Shown here piece after piece: positions 51,906-61,736 of a DNA stretch of 64,000 nt (its first letter is position 1; each line of letters begins with the position of its first letter). The stretch is from Devosia sp. 66-22 (GTDB lineage Bacteria; Pseudomonadota; Alphaproteobacteria; Rhizobiales; Devosiaceae), in contig MKUZ01000016.1 in NCBI GenBank assembly GCA_001899065.1, positions 1 to 64,000 on the forward strand, in the 5' to 3' direction. The notes beneath the pieces are model-generated. The model worked only from the letters and a program-made list of their open reading frames with translations. It did no database searches and was not told the DNA's origin. Made by a program: the position numbers and the translations under genes.

Positions 51906-51917
51906 CTTGTTAACAAG
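51906..51917. promoter_or_regulatory. Palindromic operator candidate between puuE and uraH
   Basis: CTTGTTAACAAG, a perfect 12-bp palindrome in the 166-bp divergent gap, 28 bases upstream of the puuE-uraD start. It could be bound by a purine-pathway regulator that controls both directions. Confidence 0.5.
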
Positions 51918-52044
51918 GCTGGGCCGGCCCGCAAATGGGGCGTCGCCGCCGAATCTGGACCAAACGGTAAAAAATTGGCCATGGCCCCCTTGGATTGTGA
52001 CAGAATTTTCCGGATAGTCGGCTGAACAGAACAGGAATGCACCA

Positions 52045-52395
52045 ATGGCGGGGCGCCTGACGACCCACGTTCTCGACACCATGCACGGCAAACCGGCCGC
52101 CGGTTTGCGCTTCGATTTGCTGATGCTGCACGGCGACCACAGCCACTATTTGATCTCGGGGCTGACCAATGACGACGGGCGCGCGCCCGGGCCGCTGCTC
52201 GAAGGCGACCATTTCCATTTGGGCGGCTACGAGCTGATCTTCCACGTCGGCGCCTATTTCCAGAGCAAGGGCGTCGACCTCGAGACGCCGTTCCTCGACC
52301 TGGTGCCGGTGCGGTTCACGATGACGGAGATGGCGCACTACCACGTCCCGCTGCTGGTCTCGCCCTACGGCTACTCGACCTATCGGGGGAGCTGA
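52045..52395 (+). CDS. uraH: 5-Hydroxyisourate hydrolase
   Basis: A 116-residue transthyretin-like protein: THVLD (7-11) near the N-terminus and the diagnostic C-terminal YRGS (113-116). It hydrolyses 5-hydroxyisourate, the direct product of urate oxidase. It overlaps the next gene by one base (TGATG). No signal peptide, so it acts in the cytoplasm. Confidence 0.95.
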   Translation: MAGRLTTHVLDTMHGKPAAGLRFDLLMLHGDHSHYLISGLTNDDGRAPGPLLEGDHFHLGGYELIFHVGAYFQSKGVDLETPFLDLVPVRFTMTEMAHYHVPLLVSPYGYSTYRGS

Positions 52396-53849
52396 TGGGC
52401 GCCCTGCGATTCATACTCAATGATGACGACGTCGAGATCACCGAGATCGGCGCGACGACAACGCTGCTCGACTATCTGCGGCTGACCAGGCGGCTGCGCG
52501 GATCGAAGGAAGGCTGCGCCGAGGGCGATTGCGGGGCCTGCACCGTGCTGGTCGGCCGGCTGCGCGGCGGCGAGCTCGCTTACGAGACGGTCAATGCCTG
52601 CATCTGCTTTATCGGCATGCTGCACGGCACGCATGTGGTGACGATCGAGCATCTGTCGCCGGCCAACGGGCCGCTGCATCCGGTGCAGCAGGCCATGGTC
52701 GACCTGCATGGCAGCCAATGCGGCTTCTGCACGCCCGGTATCGTGATGTCGCTTTACGGCCTGTGGATGCGCAATCCCCGCCCCACGGTGCCGCAGATCG
52801 AGATCGCGCTGCAGGGCAATCTCTGCCGCTGCACGGGCTACGCGCCCATCGTCAAGGCCGGGCTCGCAATGTCGAGCTATGGCGATGTCGCGGCCGATCC
52901 GCTGGTCGCCCACCGCGAGGCGATGCTGGCGCGGATCAGGGGGCTGCAGGACGGCCAAACCGTCGATATCGGAGTAGGCAAGAACCGCATTATCGTGCCG
53001 GCAACGGTCGATGAGCTGGCGCGGATCTATGCCGAGACCCCCACGGGCACGCTGGTGAGCGGCGCCACGGATGTGGGCCTGTGGGTCACCAAATTCATGC
53101 GCGACATCGGCCCGATGATCTATATCGGGCATCTCGACGAGCTGCATGCCATCCGCGAGGCGGAAGGCGAGCTCGTGCTCGGTGCCGCCGTCACCTACAG
53201 CGAGGCGACCGGCGCCATCGAGCGGCATTTCCCGCAACTCGGCGAGTTGTGGATGCGCATCGGCGGCGGCCAGGTGCGCAACGCCGGTACGATCGGTGCC
53301 AATATCGCCAATGGCTCGCCCATCGGCGACACGCCGCCGCCGTTCATTGCGCTGGGCGCGCATATCATCCTCCGCAAGGGCAATGAGCGACGCGAGGTGC
53401 GGCTGCGCGACTTCTTCATCGCCTATGGCAAGCAGGACCGACAGCCGGGCGAGTTCGTCGAGCAGGTCAGAATCCCTTACCTGCCGGCCGGCGAGAAGCT
53501 TGCCTGCTACAAGGTGACAAAGCGCAAGGACGAGGACATCTCGGCCCTGTGCGGCGCGTTCCGCGTGTTCGTCAATGACGACGGCAATGTGGGGATGATC
53601 CGCATCGCCTTCGGCGGCATGGCGGCGACGCCCAAGCGCGCCGTGGCGGTGGAAGAGGCGCTGATCGGCAGGCCGTGGACGACGACGACGATCGAAGCGG
53701 CGATCCCGGCTTTCGCGACCGATTACCAGCCGCTCACCGACATGCGGGCGAGCGCCGAGTACCGTCTGCTTGCAGCGCAAAACCTGCTGCGGCGTTTCCA
53801 TCTCGAAACCACAGGCTCGGCGGAACGGCTGAGCAAGGCGGTGGCATGA
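52395..53849 (+). CDS. xdhA: Xanthine dehydrogenase small subunit
   Basis: A 484-residue subunit with two [2Fe-2S] centres (C41, C46 and C49 in EGCAEGDCGACT; GFCTPG and NLCRCTGY for the second) and an FAD domain (about 190-480; GATDVGLWVTK). It passes electrons from the molybdenum subunit to NAD. The following xdhB overlaps by 4 bases (ATGA). Confidence 0.95.
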   Translation: MGALRFILNDDDVEITEIGATTTLLDYLRLTRRLRGSKEGCAEGDCGACTVLVGRLRGGELAYETVNACICFIGMLHGTHVVTIEHLSPANGPLHPVQQAMVDLHGSQCGFCTPGIVMSLYGLWMRNPRPTVPQIEIALQGNLCRCTGYAPIVKAGLAMSSYGDVAADPLVAHREAMLARIRGLQDGQTVDIGVGKNRIIVPATVDELARIYAETPTGTLVSGATDVGLWVTKFMRDIGPMIYIGHLDELHAIREAEGELVLGAAVTYSEATGAIERHFPQLGELWMRIGGGQVRNAGTIGANIANGSPIGDTPPPFIALGAHIILRKGNERREVRLRDFFIAYGKQDRQPGEFVEQVRIPYLPAGEKLACYKVTKRKDEDISALCGAFRVFVNDDGNVGMIRIAFGGMAATPKRAVAVEEALIGRPWTTTTIEAAIPAFATDYQPLTDMRASAEYRLLAAQNLLRRFHLETTGSAERLSKAVA

Positions 53850-56179
53850 ACAAGATGGAAGTGAAGGTTCCGGCAACGGGCCGCCTGCATGAATCGACCC
53901 CGCACGATTCCGCGGCCAAGCAGGTTGCGGGCCGCGCCGAATATGTCGACGACATCACCGAGCCCGAGGGCACGCTGCATGCCTATCTGGGCCTGTCGAC
54001 CAAGGCGCATGCCGAGATCGCTTCGCTCGACCTCGACGCGGTGCGCGCCGCGCCGGGCGTCGTCGGCGTGCTGACCGCCGGGGACGTGCCCGGCGAGAAC
54101 GACATTTCGAGCGTCCACAAGCACGACGAGCCGGTGTTCGCCGAAACGCTGGTCAAATACTGGGGCCAGCCGATCTTCTGCGTCGTCGCCGAGACGCGCG
54201 ACGCGGCGCGGCGAGCGGCCAAGCTCGCGCGGATCGAGTATCGCGACCTGCCGCATGTGACCGACGTGGCCGCGTCGCGCAAGGACGGCGGCAAGCTTGT
54301 GACCGAGCCGCTCAAGCTCGAGCGCGGCGATGTCGAGGCCGGGCTGGCCAGGTCGAAGCATCGAGCCAAGGGCACGGTGACGATCGGCGGGCAGGAGCAC
54401 TTCTATCTCGAGAGCCAGATCGCCTTCGCTATTCCGGGCGAGGACGACGAGATCTTCCTCCACATGTCGACGCAGCACCCCACCGAGATACAGGTGATGG
54501 TGGCGCAGGTGCTGGGCGTGCCGCATGCGGCGATCACCGTGAACATGCGGCGCATGGGCGGCGGCTTCGGCGGCAAGGAAACGCAGGGCAATCTGTTCGC
54601 CGTCGTGGCGGCGCTGGCGGCGACGAAGTTCCGGCGCCCGGTGAAGATCCGGCCCGACCGCGACGACGATTTCCAGATCACCGGCAAGCGCCACGACTTC
54701 GTCGTGAGTTACGATGTCGGCTATGACGATGACGGGAAGATCGAAGCGGTTGCAGCGACGTTTGCGGCGCGCGCCGGGTTCTCGGCGGACCTCAGTGGGC
54801 CAGTCACCGACCGTGCGCTGTTCCACTGCGACAATGCCTACTACTACCCGCATGTGCGGGTGAATTCGCTGCCGCTGTTCACCAACACGGTATCGAACAC
54901 AGCGTTCCGCGGCTTTGGCGGACCGCAGGGGATCATGGCCTGCGAGCGCTGGATCGAGCAGATCGCCTACGCACTGGGCAAGGACCCGCTCGAGGTGCGC
55001 AAGGCCAATTTCTACGGTACCGACGATCGCAACGTCACGCCCTACCACCAGACGGTGGAGGACAACATCATCCACCGCGTCGTGGAGGAACTAGAACGGA
55101 GTTCCGACTACCAGAAGCGGCGAGCCGCGGTGCTCGAGTTCAACCGGACGCATGCGGTGCTCAAGAAGGGCATTGCGCTCTCCCCGGTGAAATTCGGCAT
55201 CTCGTTCACGGCGACCTGGCACAACCAGGCCGGGGCGCTGGTGCATGTCTACCGCGATGGTTCGATCCATCTCAGCCATGGCGGCACCGAGATGGGGCAG
55301 GGGCTCCATATCAAGGTGGCGCAGGTGGTGGCGGAGGCGTTCGGGGTCCCCGTCGCCAGCGTCAAGATCAACGCGACCAATACGGGCAAGGTCCCCAACA
55401 CATCGGCGACGGCAGCCTCCTCCGGCACCGATCTCAACGGCATGGCGGCGCTCGACGCGGCCAACCAGATCAAGGCGCGCATGGAGGCGCATACGGCAAG
55501 CATCTACGAGGTCGCGCCCAGCGACGTGCATTGGGAGTTCGGCGGCATCCGTGCCGGCCAGCAGTTCGTGCCGTTCATGCAGCTCGCCGAATCGTGCTGG
55601 ATGAACCGCGTGCAGCTTTCGGCCGCTGGGTTCTACGCCACGCCCAAGATCCACTGGAACCGCGCCAGCGGCACCGGTCGGCCGTTCTACTACTATGCCT
55701 ATGGCGCCTCCTGCTCGGAGGTGACCATCGACACGCTCACCGGCGAGTACCAGATCGACCGCGCCGACGTGGTCGAGGATGTGGGCCGCTCGCTCAATCC
55801 GGCCATCGACATCGGGCAGGTCGAAGGCGGCTTCATCCAGGGCGTCGGCTGGCTGACCACCGAGGAGCTCTGGTGGGACGGCAAGGGGCAACTGCGCACG
55901 CACGCGCCCTCGACCTACAAGATCCCGCTCGCTTCGGACGTGCCGCGCGAGTTCAACGTGTGGCTGGCCGACTGGTCGGTGAACAAGGAGCCGGCGATCG
56001 GCCGCAGCAAGGCCGTGGGCGAGCCGCCACTCTGCCTCGCCTATTCGGTGGTCGAGGCGCTCTCGATGGCCGTCGCATCCGTCGCCGACTACAAGGTCCA
56101 CCCCAACCTCGACATGCCCGTCACCCCGGAACGCGTGCTGCTCGGCGTCGAACGGCTCAAACGGGAGAAGGCGGCCTGA
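53846..56179 (+). CDS. xdhB: Xanthine dehydrogenase molybdopterin subunit
   Basis: A 777-residue molybdenum hydroxylase: AEYVDDI near the N-terminus, GGQEHFYLESQ, RRMGGGFGGKETQ (cofactor), FRGFGGPQG, and near the C-terminus GRSKAVGEPPLCLAYS with the catalytic glutamate. It oxidises hypoxanthine and xanthine to urate. The start at 53846 replaces a longer frame. Its stop shares one base with xdhC. Confidence 0.95.
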   Translation: MNKMEVKVPATGRLHESTPHDSAAKQVAGRAEYVDDITEPEGTLHAYLGLSTKAHAEIASLDLDAVRAAPGVVGVLTAGDVPGENDISSVHKHDEPVFAETLVKYWGQPIFCVVAETRDAARRAAKLARIEYRDLPHVTDVAASRKDGGKLVTEPLKLERGDVEAGLARSKHRAKGTVTIGGQEHFYLESQIAFAIPGEDDEIFLHMSTQHPTEIQVMVAQVLGVPHAAITVNMRRMGGGFGGKETQGNLFAVVAALAATKFRRPVKIRPDRDDDFQITGKRHDFVVSYDVGYDDDGKIEAVAATFAARAGFSADLSGPVTDRALFHCDNAYYYPHVRVNSLPLFTNTVSNTAFRGFGGPQGIMACERWIEQIAYALGKDPLEVRKANFYGTDDRNVTPYHQTVEDNIIHRVVEELERSSDYQKRRAAVLEFNRTHAVLKKGIALSPVKFGISFTATWHNQAGALVHVYRDGSIHLSHGGTEMGQGLHIKVAQVVAEAFGVPVASVKINATNTGKVPNTSATAASSGTDLNGMAALDAANQIKARMEAHTASIYEVAPSDVHWEFGGIRAGQQFVPFMQLAESCWMNRVQLSAAGFYATPKIHWNRASGTGRPFYYYAYGASCSEVTIDTLTGEYQIDRADVVEDVGRSLNPAIDIGQVEGGFIQGVGWLTTEELWWDGKGQLRTHAPSTYKIPLASDVPREFNVWLADWSVNKEPAIGRSKAVGEPPLCLAYSVVEALSMAVASVADYKVHPNLDMPVTPERVLLGVERLKREKAA

Positions 56180-57030
56180 TGCGCTCCGCTGATCTCGACG
56201 CATTCCTGTCGGATCATCCTGCGGCGATCGTTGCCGAGCTCACTTCCGTCCGTGGCTCCTCGCCGCGGGAGCAGGGGGCGTTCATGCTCATTGCGGCGGC
56301 GGCGCTGCTTGGGACGATCGGGGGCGGGGCGCTCGAATATATGGTGATCGCCCGGGCGCGGCAGGCGCTGCGCGACGGCCTGCCGCCGGGCGTCATGGAG
56401 GTGCCGCTCGGTCCCGAGATCGGGCAGTGCTGCGGCGGACGCGTGACGGTGGCGCTGCGGGTTGTGGGCGCGTCCGATGCGGCTCGGCTGGCGTCGCGCT
56501 TGCGCATCTCCGAGGGCGCGCTCCCCCATGTTTATCTGTTCGGCTCGGGCCATGTGGGCAAGGCACTGGCGCGGGCGCTGGCGGCGCTGCCGCTCCAGGT
56601 GCACGTGATCGATACGCGCCCCGACGAGCTGCACGACCTGCCAGCCGGCGTCGAGGCGCGAGCCGTGCCGATGCCGGAGGCCGTTGTGCGCACGGCGCCC
56701 GCGGGCGCTGCCTTCGTCATCCTCACGCACGATCACGCGCTGGACTTCCTTATCGCCGCCGAAGCACTGAAGCGCGCCGATGCTCCCTATGTCGGCATGG
56801 TAGGGTCCAGGACGAAGCGCGCCAGGTTCGCGAGCTGGTATCACGGCGGGGGCGGGGCCAAGCGCGACCTCGCAAGGCTGGTGCTGCCGATCGGCGATTT
56901 CGGACTCGTGGATAAGCGGCCCGAAGTCATTGCGGCACTGGCGGCAGCGGAAATTATGGTCCACATTGGCAGCGGGGAAGCATCGGGGACGCGGCCGGTA
57001 GCGACAATGTCGGGAGCCGCCATTGACTGA
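56179..57030 (+). CDS. xdhC: Xanthine dehydrogenase accessory protein
   Basis: A 283-residue XdhC-type protein: N-terminal domain with SSPREQGAFML and GQCCGGRV, and a C-terminal Rossmann domain (LFGSGHVGKALARAL, TRPDEL, MVGSRTK). XdhC proteins sulfurate the molybdenum cofactor and insert it into xanthine dehydrogenase. TGATG coupling to xdhB. Confidence 0.93.
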   Translation: MRSADLDAFLSDHPAAIVAELTSVRGSSPREQGAFMLIAAAALLGTIGGGALEYMVIARARQALRDGLPPGVMEVPLGPEIGQCCGGRVTVALRVVGASDAARLASRLRISEGALPHVYLFGSGHVGKALARALAALPLQVHVIDTRPDELHDLPAGVEARAVPMPEAVVRTAPAGAAFVILTHDHALDFLIAAEALKRADAPYVGMVGSRTKRARFASWYHGGGGAKRDLARLVLPIGDFGLVDKRPEVIAALAAAEIMVHIGSGEASGTRPVATMSGAAID

Positions 57031-58558
57031 CATGCCTGCGCGTTTGGCGCTCCGTGGCATCACGAAGCGCTTTCCTGGCGTGCTCGCCAACGACAACGTA
57101 TCGTTCGAGGTCAAGCCCGGCGAGATCCATGCCCTGCTGGGTGAGAACGGCGCCGGCAAGTCCACTTTGGTCAAGATGATTTACGGCATCATGCAGCCCG
57201 ATGCCGGTGAGATTTTCTGGAATGGCGAGCGCGTGACAGTCGCCAATCCGAAGGCGGCGCGAAAGCTCGGCGTCGGCATGGTGTTCCAGCATTTCTCGCT
57301 GTTCGAGGCGATGACCGTGCTCGAGAACATCGCGCTCGGCATGGACAGCAAGATTCCGGCGCGCGAACTCGAGAGCAAGATCCGCGACGTGATGGATCAG
57401 TACGGACTCAAGCTCGATCCGCAGCGCATTGTCGCCGACCTCAGCGTCGGCGAGCGGCAGCGCATCGAGATCGTCCGCGCGCTGCTGCTGAACCCCAGTC
57501 TGCTGATCATGGACGAGCCGACTTCGGTGCTGACGCCGCAGGAAGTGGATCAGCTCTTCGTCGTGCTGCGGCAGCTTGCCAAGGAAGGCTGCTCGATCCT
57601 CTACATTTCGCACAAGCTGCACGAGATCAAGGCGCTATGCGAGACGGCGACGATCTTGCGCGGCGGCAGGCTCGTCGATACGTGCGATCCGCGGGTCGAA
57701 ACCTCGCGCTCCATGGCCGAGAAGATGATCGGCGGGAACCTCAAGACCATCCAGAAGCCGGCGGGCCGCGCGTTCGGCGCGGAGAAGCTGGTGGTCAAGC
57801 GGCTCAGCATGGCCGGGTCGGGGCACTTCGGCATCCCGCTGCGCGACATCAGCCTCAGCGTGCGTGCCGGCGAGATTTTCGGCATTGCCGGCGTCGCAGG
57901 CAACGGCCAGAATGCACTTCTACTCGCGCTTAGCGGCGAGGAACCGGTCAGCGACGCCGCCGCCATCACCATCGATGGCCAGCCGGTGGGCGACCTCAAC
58001 GCCAAGCGGCGGCGGCTCAAGGGGCTCGCGAGCGTGCCCGAGGAGCGCAACGGTCACGCCGCCGTGCCCGATTTCACCCTGAGCGACAATGCGGTGCTCA
58101 CGGCGCGCGACCGCCTCGGCCTCGCTGTACGGGGGCTGATCCGGCCGGGCGCGGCCAAGAAATATGCCGGCGATGTGATCTCAACCTTTGCCGTAAAGGC
58201 GACAGGATCGGAGGCCGCGGCCGGCTCGCTGTCGGGCGGCAATCTGCAGAAGTATATCATGGGCCGCGAGATCCTGCAGAAGCCGACGGTCCTGGTGGTC
58301 AGCCAGCCGACCTGGGGTGTCGATGCGGGCGCGGCGGCGGCGATCCACCAGGCGATCGTCGATCTCGCCGCAACCGGTTCGGCGGTCGTGGTCATCAGCC
58401 AGGATCTCGACGAGCTGCTTGGCCTTTGCGACACCCTGGCGGTGATCAATGAGGGGCGGCTCAGCAAGTCGATGAAGGTGAGCGAAGCCGACATCGATGA
58501 AATCGGCCTCCTGATGGGCGGCATTCACGGCGAAACGGAAGCGGCCCATGCAGCTTAG
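57023..58558 (+). CDS. ABC transporter ATPase, purine/nucleoside importer (two ABC domains)
   Basis: A 511-residue tandem ATPase of the simple-sugar/nucleoside type (RbsA/YufO-like). The first domain has GENGAGKST (about 40-48) and a SVGERQRIEIVRAL signature. The second keeps LSGGNLQKY but its Walker A region reads GVAGNGQNALLL. The TTG at 57023 has a well-placed GGGAG; ATG at 57032 is the alternative. It overlaps xdhC by 8 bases and the first permease by 11, so the importer is coupled to xanthine oxidation. Confidence 0.9.
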   Translation: MTDMPARLALRGITKRFPGVLANDNVSFEVKPGEIHALLGENGAGKSTLVKMIYGIMQPDAGEIFWNGERVTVANPKAARKLGVGMVFQHFSLFEAMTVLENIALGMDSKIPARELESKIRDVMDQYGLKLDPQRIVADLSVGERQRIEIVRALLLNPSLLIMDEPTSVLTPQEVDQLFVVLRQLAKEGCSILYISHKLHEIKALCETATILRGGRLVDTCDPRVETSRSMAEKMIGGNLKTIQKPAGRAFGAEKLVVKRLSMAGSGHFGIPLRDISLSVRAGEIFGIAGVAGNGQNALLLALSGEEPVSDAAAITIDGQPVGDLNAKRRRLKGLASVPEERNGHAAVPDFTLSDNAVLTARDRLGLAVRGLIRPGAAKKYAGDVISTFAVKATGSEAAAGSLSGGNLQKYIMGREILQKPTVLVVSQPTWGVDAGAAAAIHQAIVDLAATGSAVVVISQDLDELLGLCDTLAVINEGRLSKSMKVSEADIDEIGLLMGGIHGETEAAHAA

Positions 58559-59624
58559 GCTCGAAAAGCGATCGCAGCCCAGCCAACTGCTCCGCGTGGT
58601 CACGCCGATCGCAGCCGTGCTGCTGACGATGGTGCTGGGCGCGATCGTCTTCACGCTGCTCGGCTATGACGGCGTGGGCGCGGTGCGCGAGATCTTCATC
58701 TCGCCGCTGGTCAACTCATACAAGTGGCAGGACCTCGCGGTGAAAGCCGCGCCGCTGATCATCATCGCGGTCGGTCTCGCCATCTCGTACCGCGCCAATG
58801 TGTGGAACATCGGCGCCGAGGGGCAATACATCATCGGCGCCGTGGTCGGCACCGGCGTCGGACTCGCCACCAACTCGATGACGGGCTGGTGGATCATGCC
58901 GCTGATGATGCTCGCGGGCGCCGCCGGCGGGGCGGCCTATGCCGCGGTGCCGGCGTTCCTGCGCGTGCGGTTCCGCGTCAACGAGATCCTGACCACGTTG
59001 ATGCTGACCTATGTGTCGGTCTATGTGCTCAACTATCTGGTGTTCGGGCCGTGGAAGAGCCCGACCTCGATGGGCCAGCCGCAGACGGTGATGTTCAGCG
59101 CCGACCAGTCGCTGCCTTACATCATTCCGGGCACGATCGTGCAGCTCAATGCCCCGATCGCCATCGTCGTGGCGCTGGTTGCCTGGCTGGTGTTCTCGCG
59201 CTTCGTGTTCGGCTTCCAGATCCGCGTGGTCGGCGCCGCGCCGCATGCCGCCCGCTATGGCGGTTTCTCCGCCGACCGGACGGTGTGGCTGGCGCTGCTG
59301 ATTTCGGGTGGACTGGCCGGCTTCGCCGGCGTGCTCGAGGCGATGGGGCCGTTCGGCCGCCTGGTGCCGCAGTTCCCGACCAATTACGGCTTCACGGCGA
59401 TCATCGTGGCGTTCCTCGGGCGGCTGCATCCGATCGGCGTGATCCTCGCCGGCCTTATCGTGGCGCTGAGCTTTGTCGGTGGCGAAATGGCGCAGATTTC
59501 GATCAAGCTGCCATTCGCCGCGGTGGGCATCTTCCAGGCGATGATGCTGTTCCTCCTGCTCGCGAGCGACCTGCTGGTCCGGTATCGCCTGCGGGTCGTG
59601 CGCCCCGGGGAGGTGCCGGCATGA
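58548..59624 (+). CDS. Purine/nucleoside ABC importer permease 1
   Basis: A 358-residue permease of the branched-chain/nucleoside type with about ten membrane segments and a YRANVWNIGAEGQYIIGAV stretch (about 78-96), typical for this group. It overlaps the ATPase and next permease genes. Confidence 0.9.
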   Translation: MQLRLEKRSQPSQLLRVVTPIAAVLLTMVLGAIVFTLLGYDGVGAVREIFISPLVNSYKWQDLAVKAAPLIIIAVGLAISYRANVWNIGAEGQYIIGAVVGTGVGLATNSMTGWWIMPLMMLAGAAGGAAYAAVPAFLRVRFRVNEILTTLMLTYVSVYVLNYLVFGPWKSPTSMGQPQTVMFSADQSLPYIIPGTIVQLNAPIAIVVALVAWLVFSRFVFGFQIRVVGAAPHAARYGGFSADRTVWLALLISGGLAGFAGVLEAMGPFGRLVPQFPTNYGFTAIIVAFLGRLHPIGVILAGLIVALSFVGGEMAQISIKLPFAAVGIFQAMMLFLLLASDLLVRYRLRVVRPGEVPA

Positions 59625-60547
59625 GCACCGAACTGATCATCGCGATCATCATCACCATCGCCGGCGCGGCGACGCCGATCCTGCTCGCGGCGCTGGGAGA
59701 ACTGGTGGTCGAAAAGAGCGGCGTCCTCAATCTGGGCGTCGAGGGCATGATGCTGATCGGTGCCGTGATCACCGTGGCCGTGACGCTGACGACGGGCAAC
59801 CACCTGCTCGCCGTCGTCTGCGCCGCGCTGGCGGCGTCGCTCTCCTCCCTGATCTTCGGAGTGCTCACGCTGACGCTTTCGGCCAACCAGGTCGCGACGG
59901 GGCTGGCGCTGACGATTCTGGGCACCGGCTTTTCGGCGCTGTTCGGCCAGCCCTATACGGGCAAGGACGTCCCGCTGCTGCGCTCGCCGTTCCCGCCCGA
60001 GCTGGCCACCGACCCCATCTGGCGCGTGCTATTCGGCTATTCGCCGCTGGTCTATTTCGCACTGATCATGGTGGTGGTGGTCTGGTGGTTCCTGCAGAAG
60101 ACGCGCGCCGGACTGATCCTGCGCGCCGTCGGCGAGAACGATCTCAGCGCGCATTCGATCGGCTATCCGGTGATCGGCATCCGCTACCTTGCCGTGGCTT
60201 TCGGCGGCGCGATGGCGGGCATTGCGGGGAGCTGCTTCCCGCTGTTCCTCACGCCGCAATGGGTGGAGCGTCTCACCACGGGGCGCGGCTGGATCGCGCT
60301 GGCGCTGGTGGTGTTCGCCGCATGGCGGCCGTTCCGGCTCCTGGCCGGTGCCTACTTCTTCGGTCTCATGATGATCTTTGAAATCTATGCCAAGACCAAC
60401 AGCGCGTTCCGCGTGCTGCCTTCGGAATTCTGGGCGGCGCTGCCCTATCTGGCGACCGTCCTCGTGCTCGTGCTGATCTCGCTTCGCCGCGAGGGCAGCA
60501 CCGCTGCGCCGGCATGCCTCGGCAAGCCGTTCGTCGCTACCGGCTGA
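59621..60547 (+). CDS. Purine/nucleoside ABC importer permease 2
   Basis: A 308-residue permease with about nine membrane segments. KSGVLNLGVEGMMLIGA (about 31-47) matches the pattern in its partner. The ATG at 59621 overlaps the previous stop (ATGA). Confidence 0.9.
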   Translation: MSTELIIAIIITIAGAATPILLAALGELVVEKSGVLNLGVEGMMLIGAVITVAVTLTTGNHLLAVVCAALAASLSSLIFGVLTLTLSANQVATGLALTILGTGFSALFGQPYTGKDVPLLRSPFPPELATDPIWRVLFGYSPLVYFALIMVVVVWWFLQKTRAGLILRAVGENDLSAHSIGYPVIGIRYLAVAFGGAMAGIAGSCFPLFLTPQWVERLTTGRGWIALALVVFAAWRPFRLLAGAYFFGLMMIFEIYAKTNSAFRVLPSEFWAALPYLATVLVLVLISLRREGSTAAPACLGKPFVATG

Positions 60548-60593
60548 GCGCAGCCAACCGGACTACAGGGAAAGACGTCAACAGGAGTTAGAC

Positions 60594-61676
60594 ATGACGC
60601 AATTCAACAGACGCACGATGATCAAGATCGGCGGCGCCGCAGCGACGCTGCCGCTGCTGGGTTCGCGTGCCTTCGCTCAGGAAAAGCTCAAGGTCGGCTT
60701 CGTGCTCATCGGCACGCCCGACGACAATGGCTGGAACCATGGTCATGACCGCGGCCGCCAGGAAATGGTCGACGCGATCGGCGCCGACAAGGTCGAGACC
60801 ACCGTGGTCACCAACGTGCCCGAAGGTCCCGACTCCGAGCGCGTGTTCCGCGAGCTCGCGCAGCAGGGCCACAAGCTGATCTATGCGACCAGCTTCGGCT
60901 TTGGCGACTATGTGCACAAGGTCGCCAAGATGTTCCCGGACGTGAAGTTCGAGTGGGCCACCGGCAATGCCACGGCGCCGAACGTGTCGCTGTACAACGC
61001 CAAGTTCCACGAAGGCCGTTCGGTCATCGGCACCATTTCGGGCATGATGACCAAGACCAACAAGATCGCCTATATCGGCTCGTTCCCGATCCCCGAAGTG
61101 CGCATGGGCATCAACGCCTATGCGATCGCTGCGCGCAAGGCGAACCCGAACGTCACCGTGAAGGTGGTCTATGTGGATTCCTGGTTCGATCCGGCCAAGG
61201 AAGCCGATGCGGCCCGCGCGCTGATCGACCAGGGCGTCGACATCATCACGCAGCACACCGACGGTCCGGCGGCCCTGCAGGTTGCCGAAGAGCGCGGCAT
61301 CGTGGGCGGCTTCGGCCAGGGCGCCGACATGAGCGCCTTCGCGCCCAACGCGCACCTCACCGCGATCATCGACCGCTGGGGTCCGCACTACATCAAGTCG
61401 GTGCAGTCGGTGCTCGACGGCACGTGGGCCGAAGGCAGCGTCTGGGATGGCCTCGCCTCGGGCGAAGTCGAGATCGGGCCCTATAACGCCAAGATCCCGG
61501 CCGACGTCGTGGCCGCCGCAGAGGCGACCAAGGCGGGCATCATCGATGGTTCGCTCCATCCGTTTGCCGGCCCGATCAAGGACAATGCCGGTGCCGAGCG
61601 CGTCGCCGCCGGTGACATCATCGACGACGGCGAATACTGGGCTGTCGACTGGTATGTCGAGGGCGTCGAGGCGTAA
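60594..61676 (+). CDS. BMP-family purine/nucleoside-binding protein
   Basis: A 360-residue periplasmic binding protein with a twin-arginine-like signal (NRRTMIKIGGAAATLP, cut after RAFAQ). The mature start KVGFVLIGTPDDNGWNHGHD and the HTDGPAAL segment fit the BMP/PnrA family that binds nucleosides or purines. It completes the importer located inside the purine-catabolic gene run. Confidence 0.9.
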   Translation: MTQFNRRTMIKIGGAAATLPLLGSRAFAQEKLKVGFVLIGTPDDNGWNHGHDRGRQEMVDAIGADKVETTVVTNVPEGPDSERVFRELAQQGHKLIYATSFGFGDYVHKVAKMFPDVKFEWATGNATAPNVSLYNAKFHEGRSVIGTISGMMTKTNKIAYIGSFPIPEVRMGINAYAIAARKANPNVTVKVVYVDSWFDPAKEADAARALIDQGVDIITQHTDGPAALQVAEERGIVGGFGQGADMSAFAPNAHLTAIIDRWGPHYIKSVQSVLDGTWAEGSVWDGLASGEVEIGPYNAKIPADVVAAAEATKAGIIDGSLHPFAGPIKDNAGAERVAAGDIIDDGEYWAVDWYVEGVEA

Positions 61677-61694
61677 GCTTCACCAACCGCACTC

Positions 61695-61718
61695 GAAGGC
61701 GGGCTACGGCCCGCCTTC
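61695..61718 (+). other. Hairpin after the BMP-family gene
   Basis: A perfect 10-bp stem GAAGGCGGGC / GCCCGCCTTC with a four-base loop, 18 bases after the binding-protein stop and without a T-run. Probable mRNA-stabilising or partial-termination element before puuD. Confidence 0.6.
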
Positions 61719-61736
61719 CGCTCGACTGGAGGTCCA

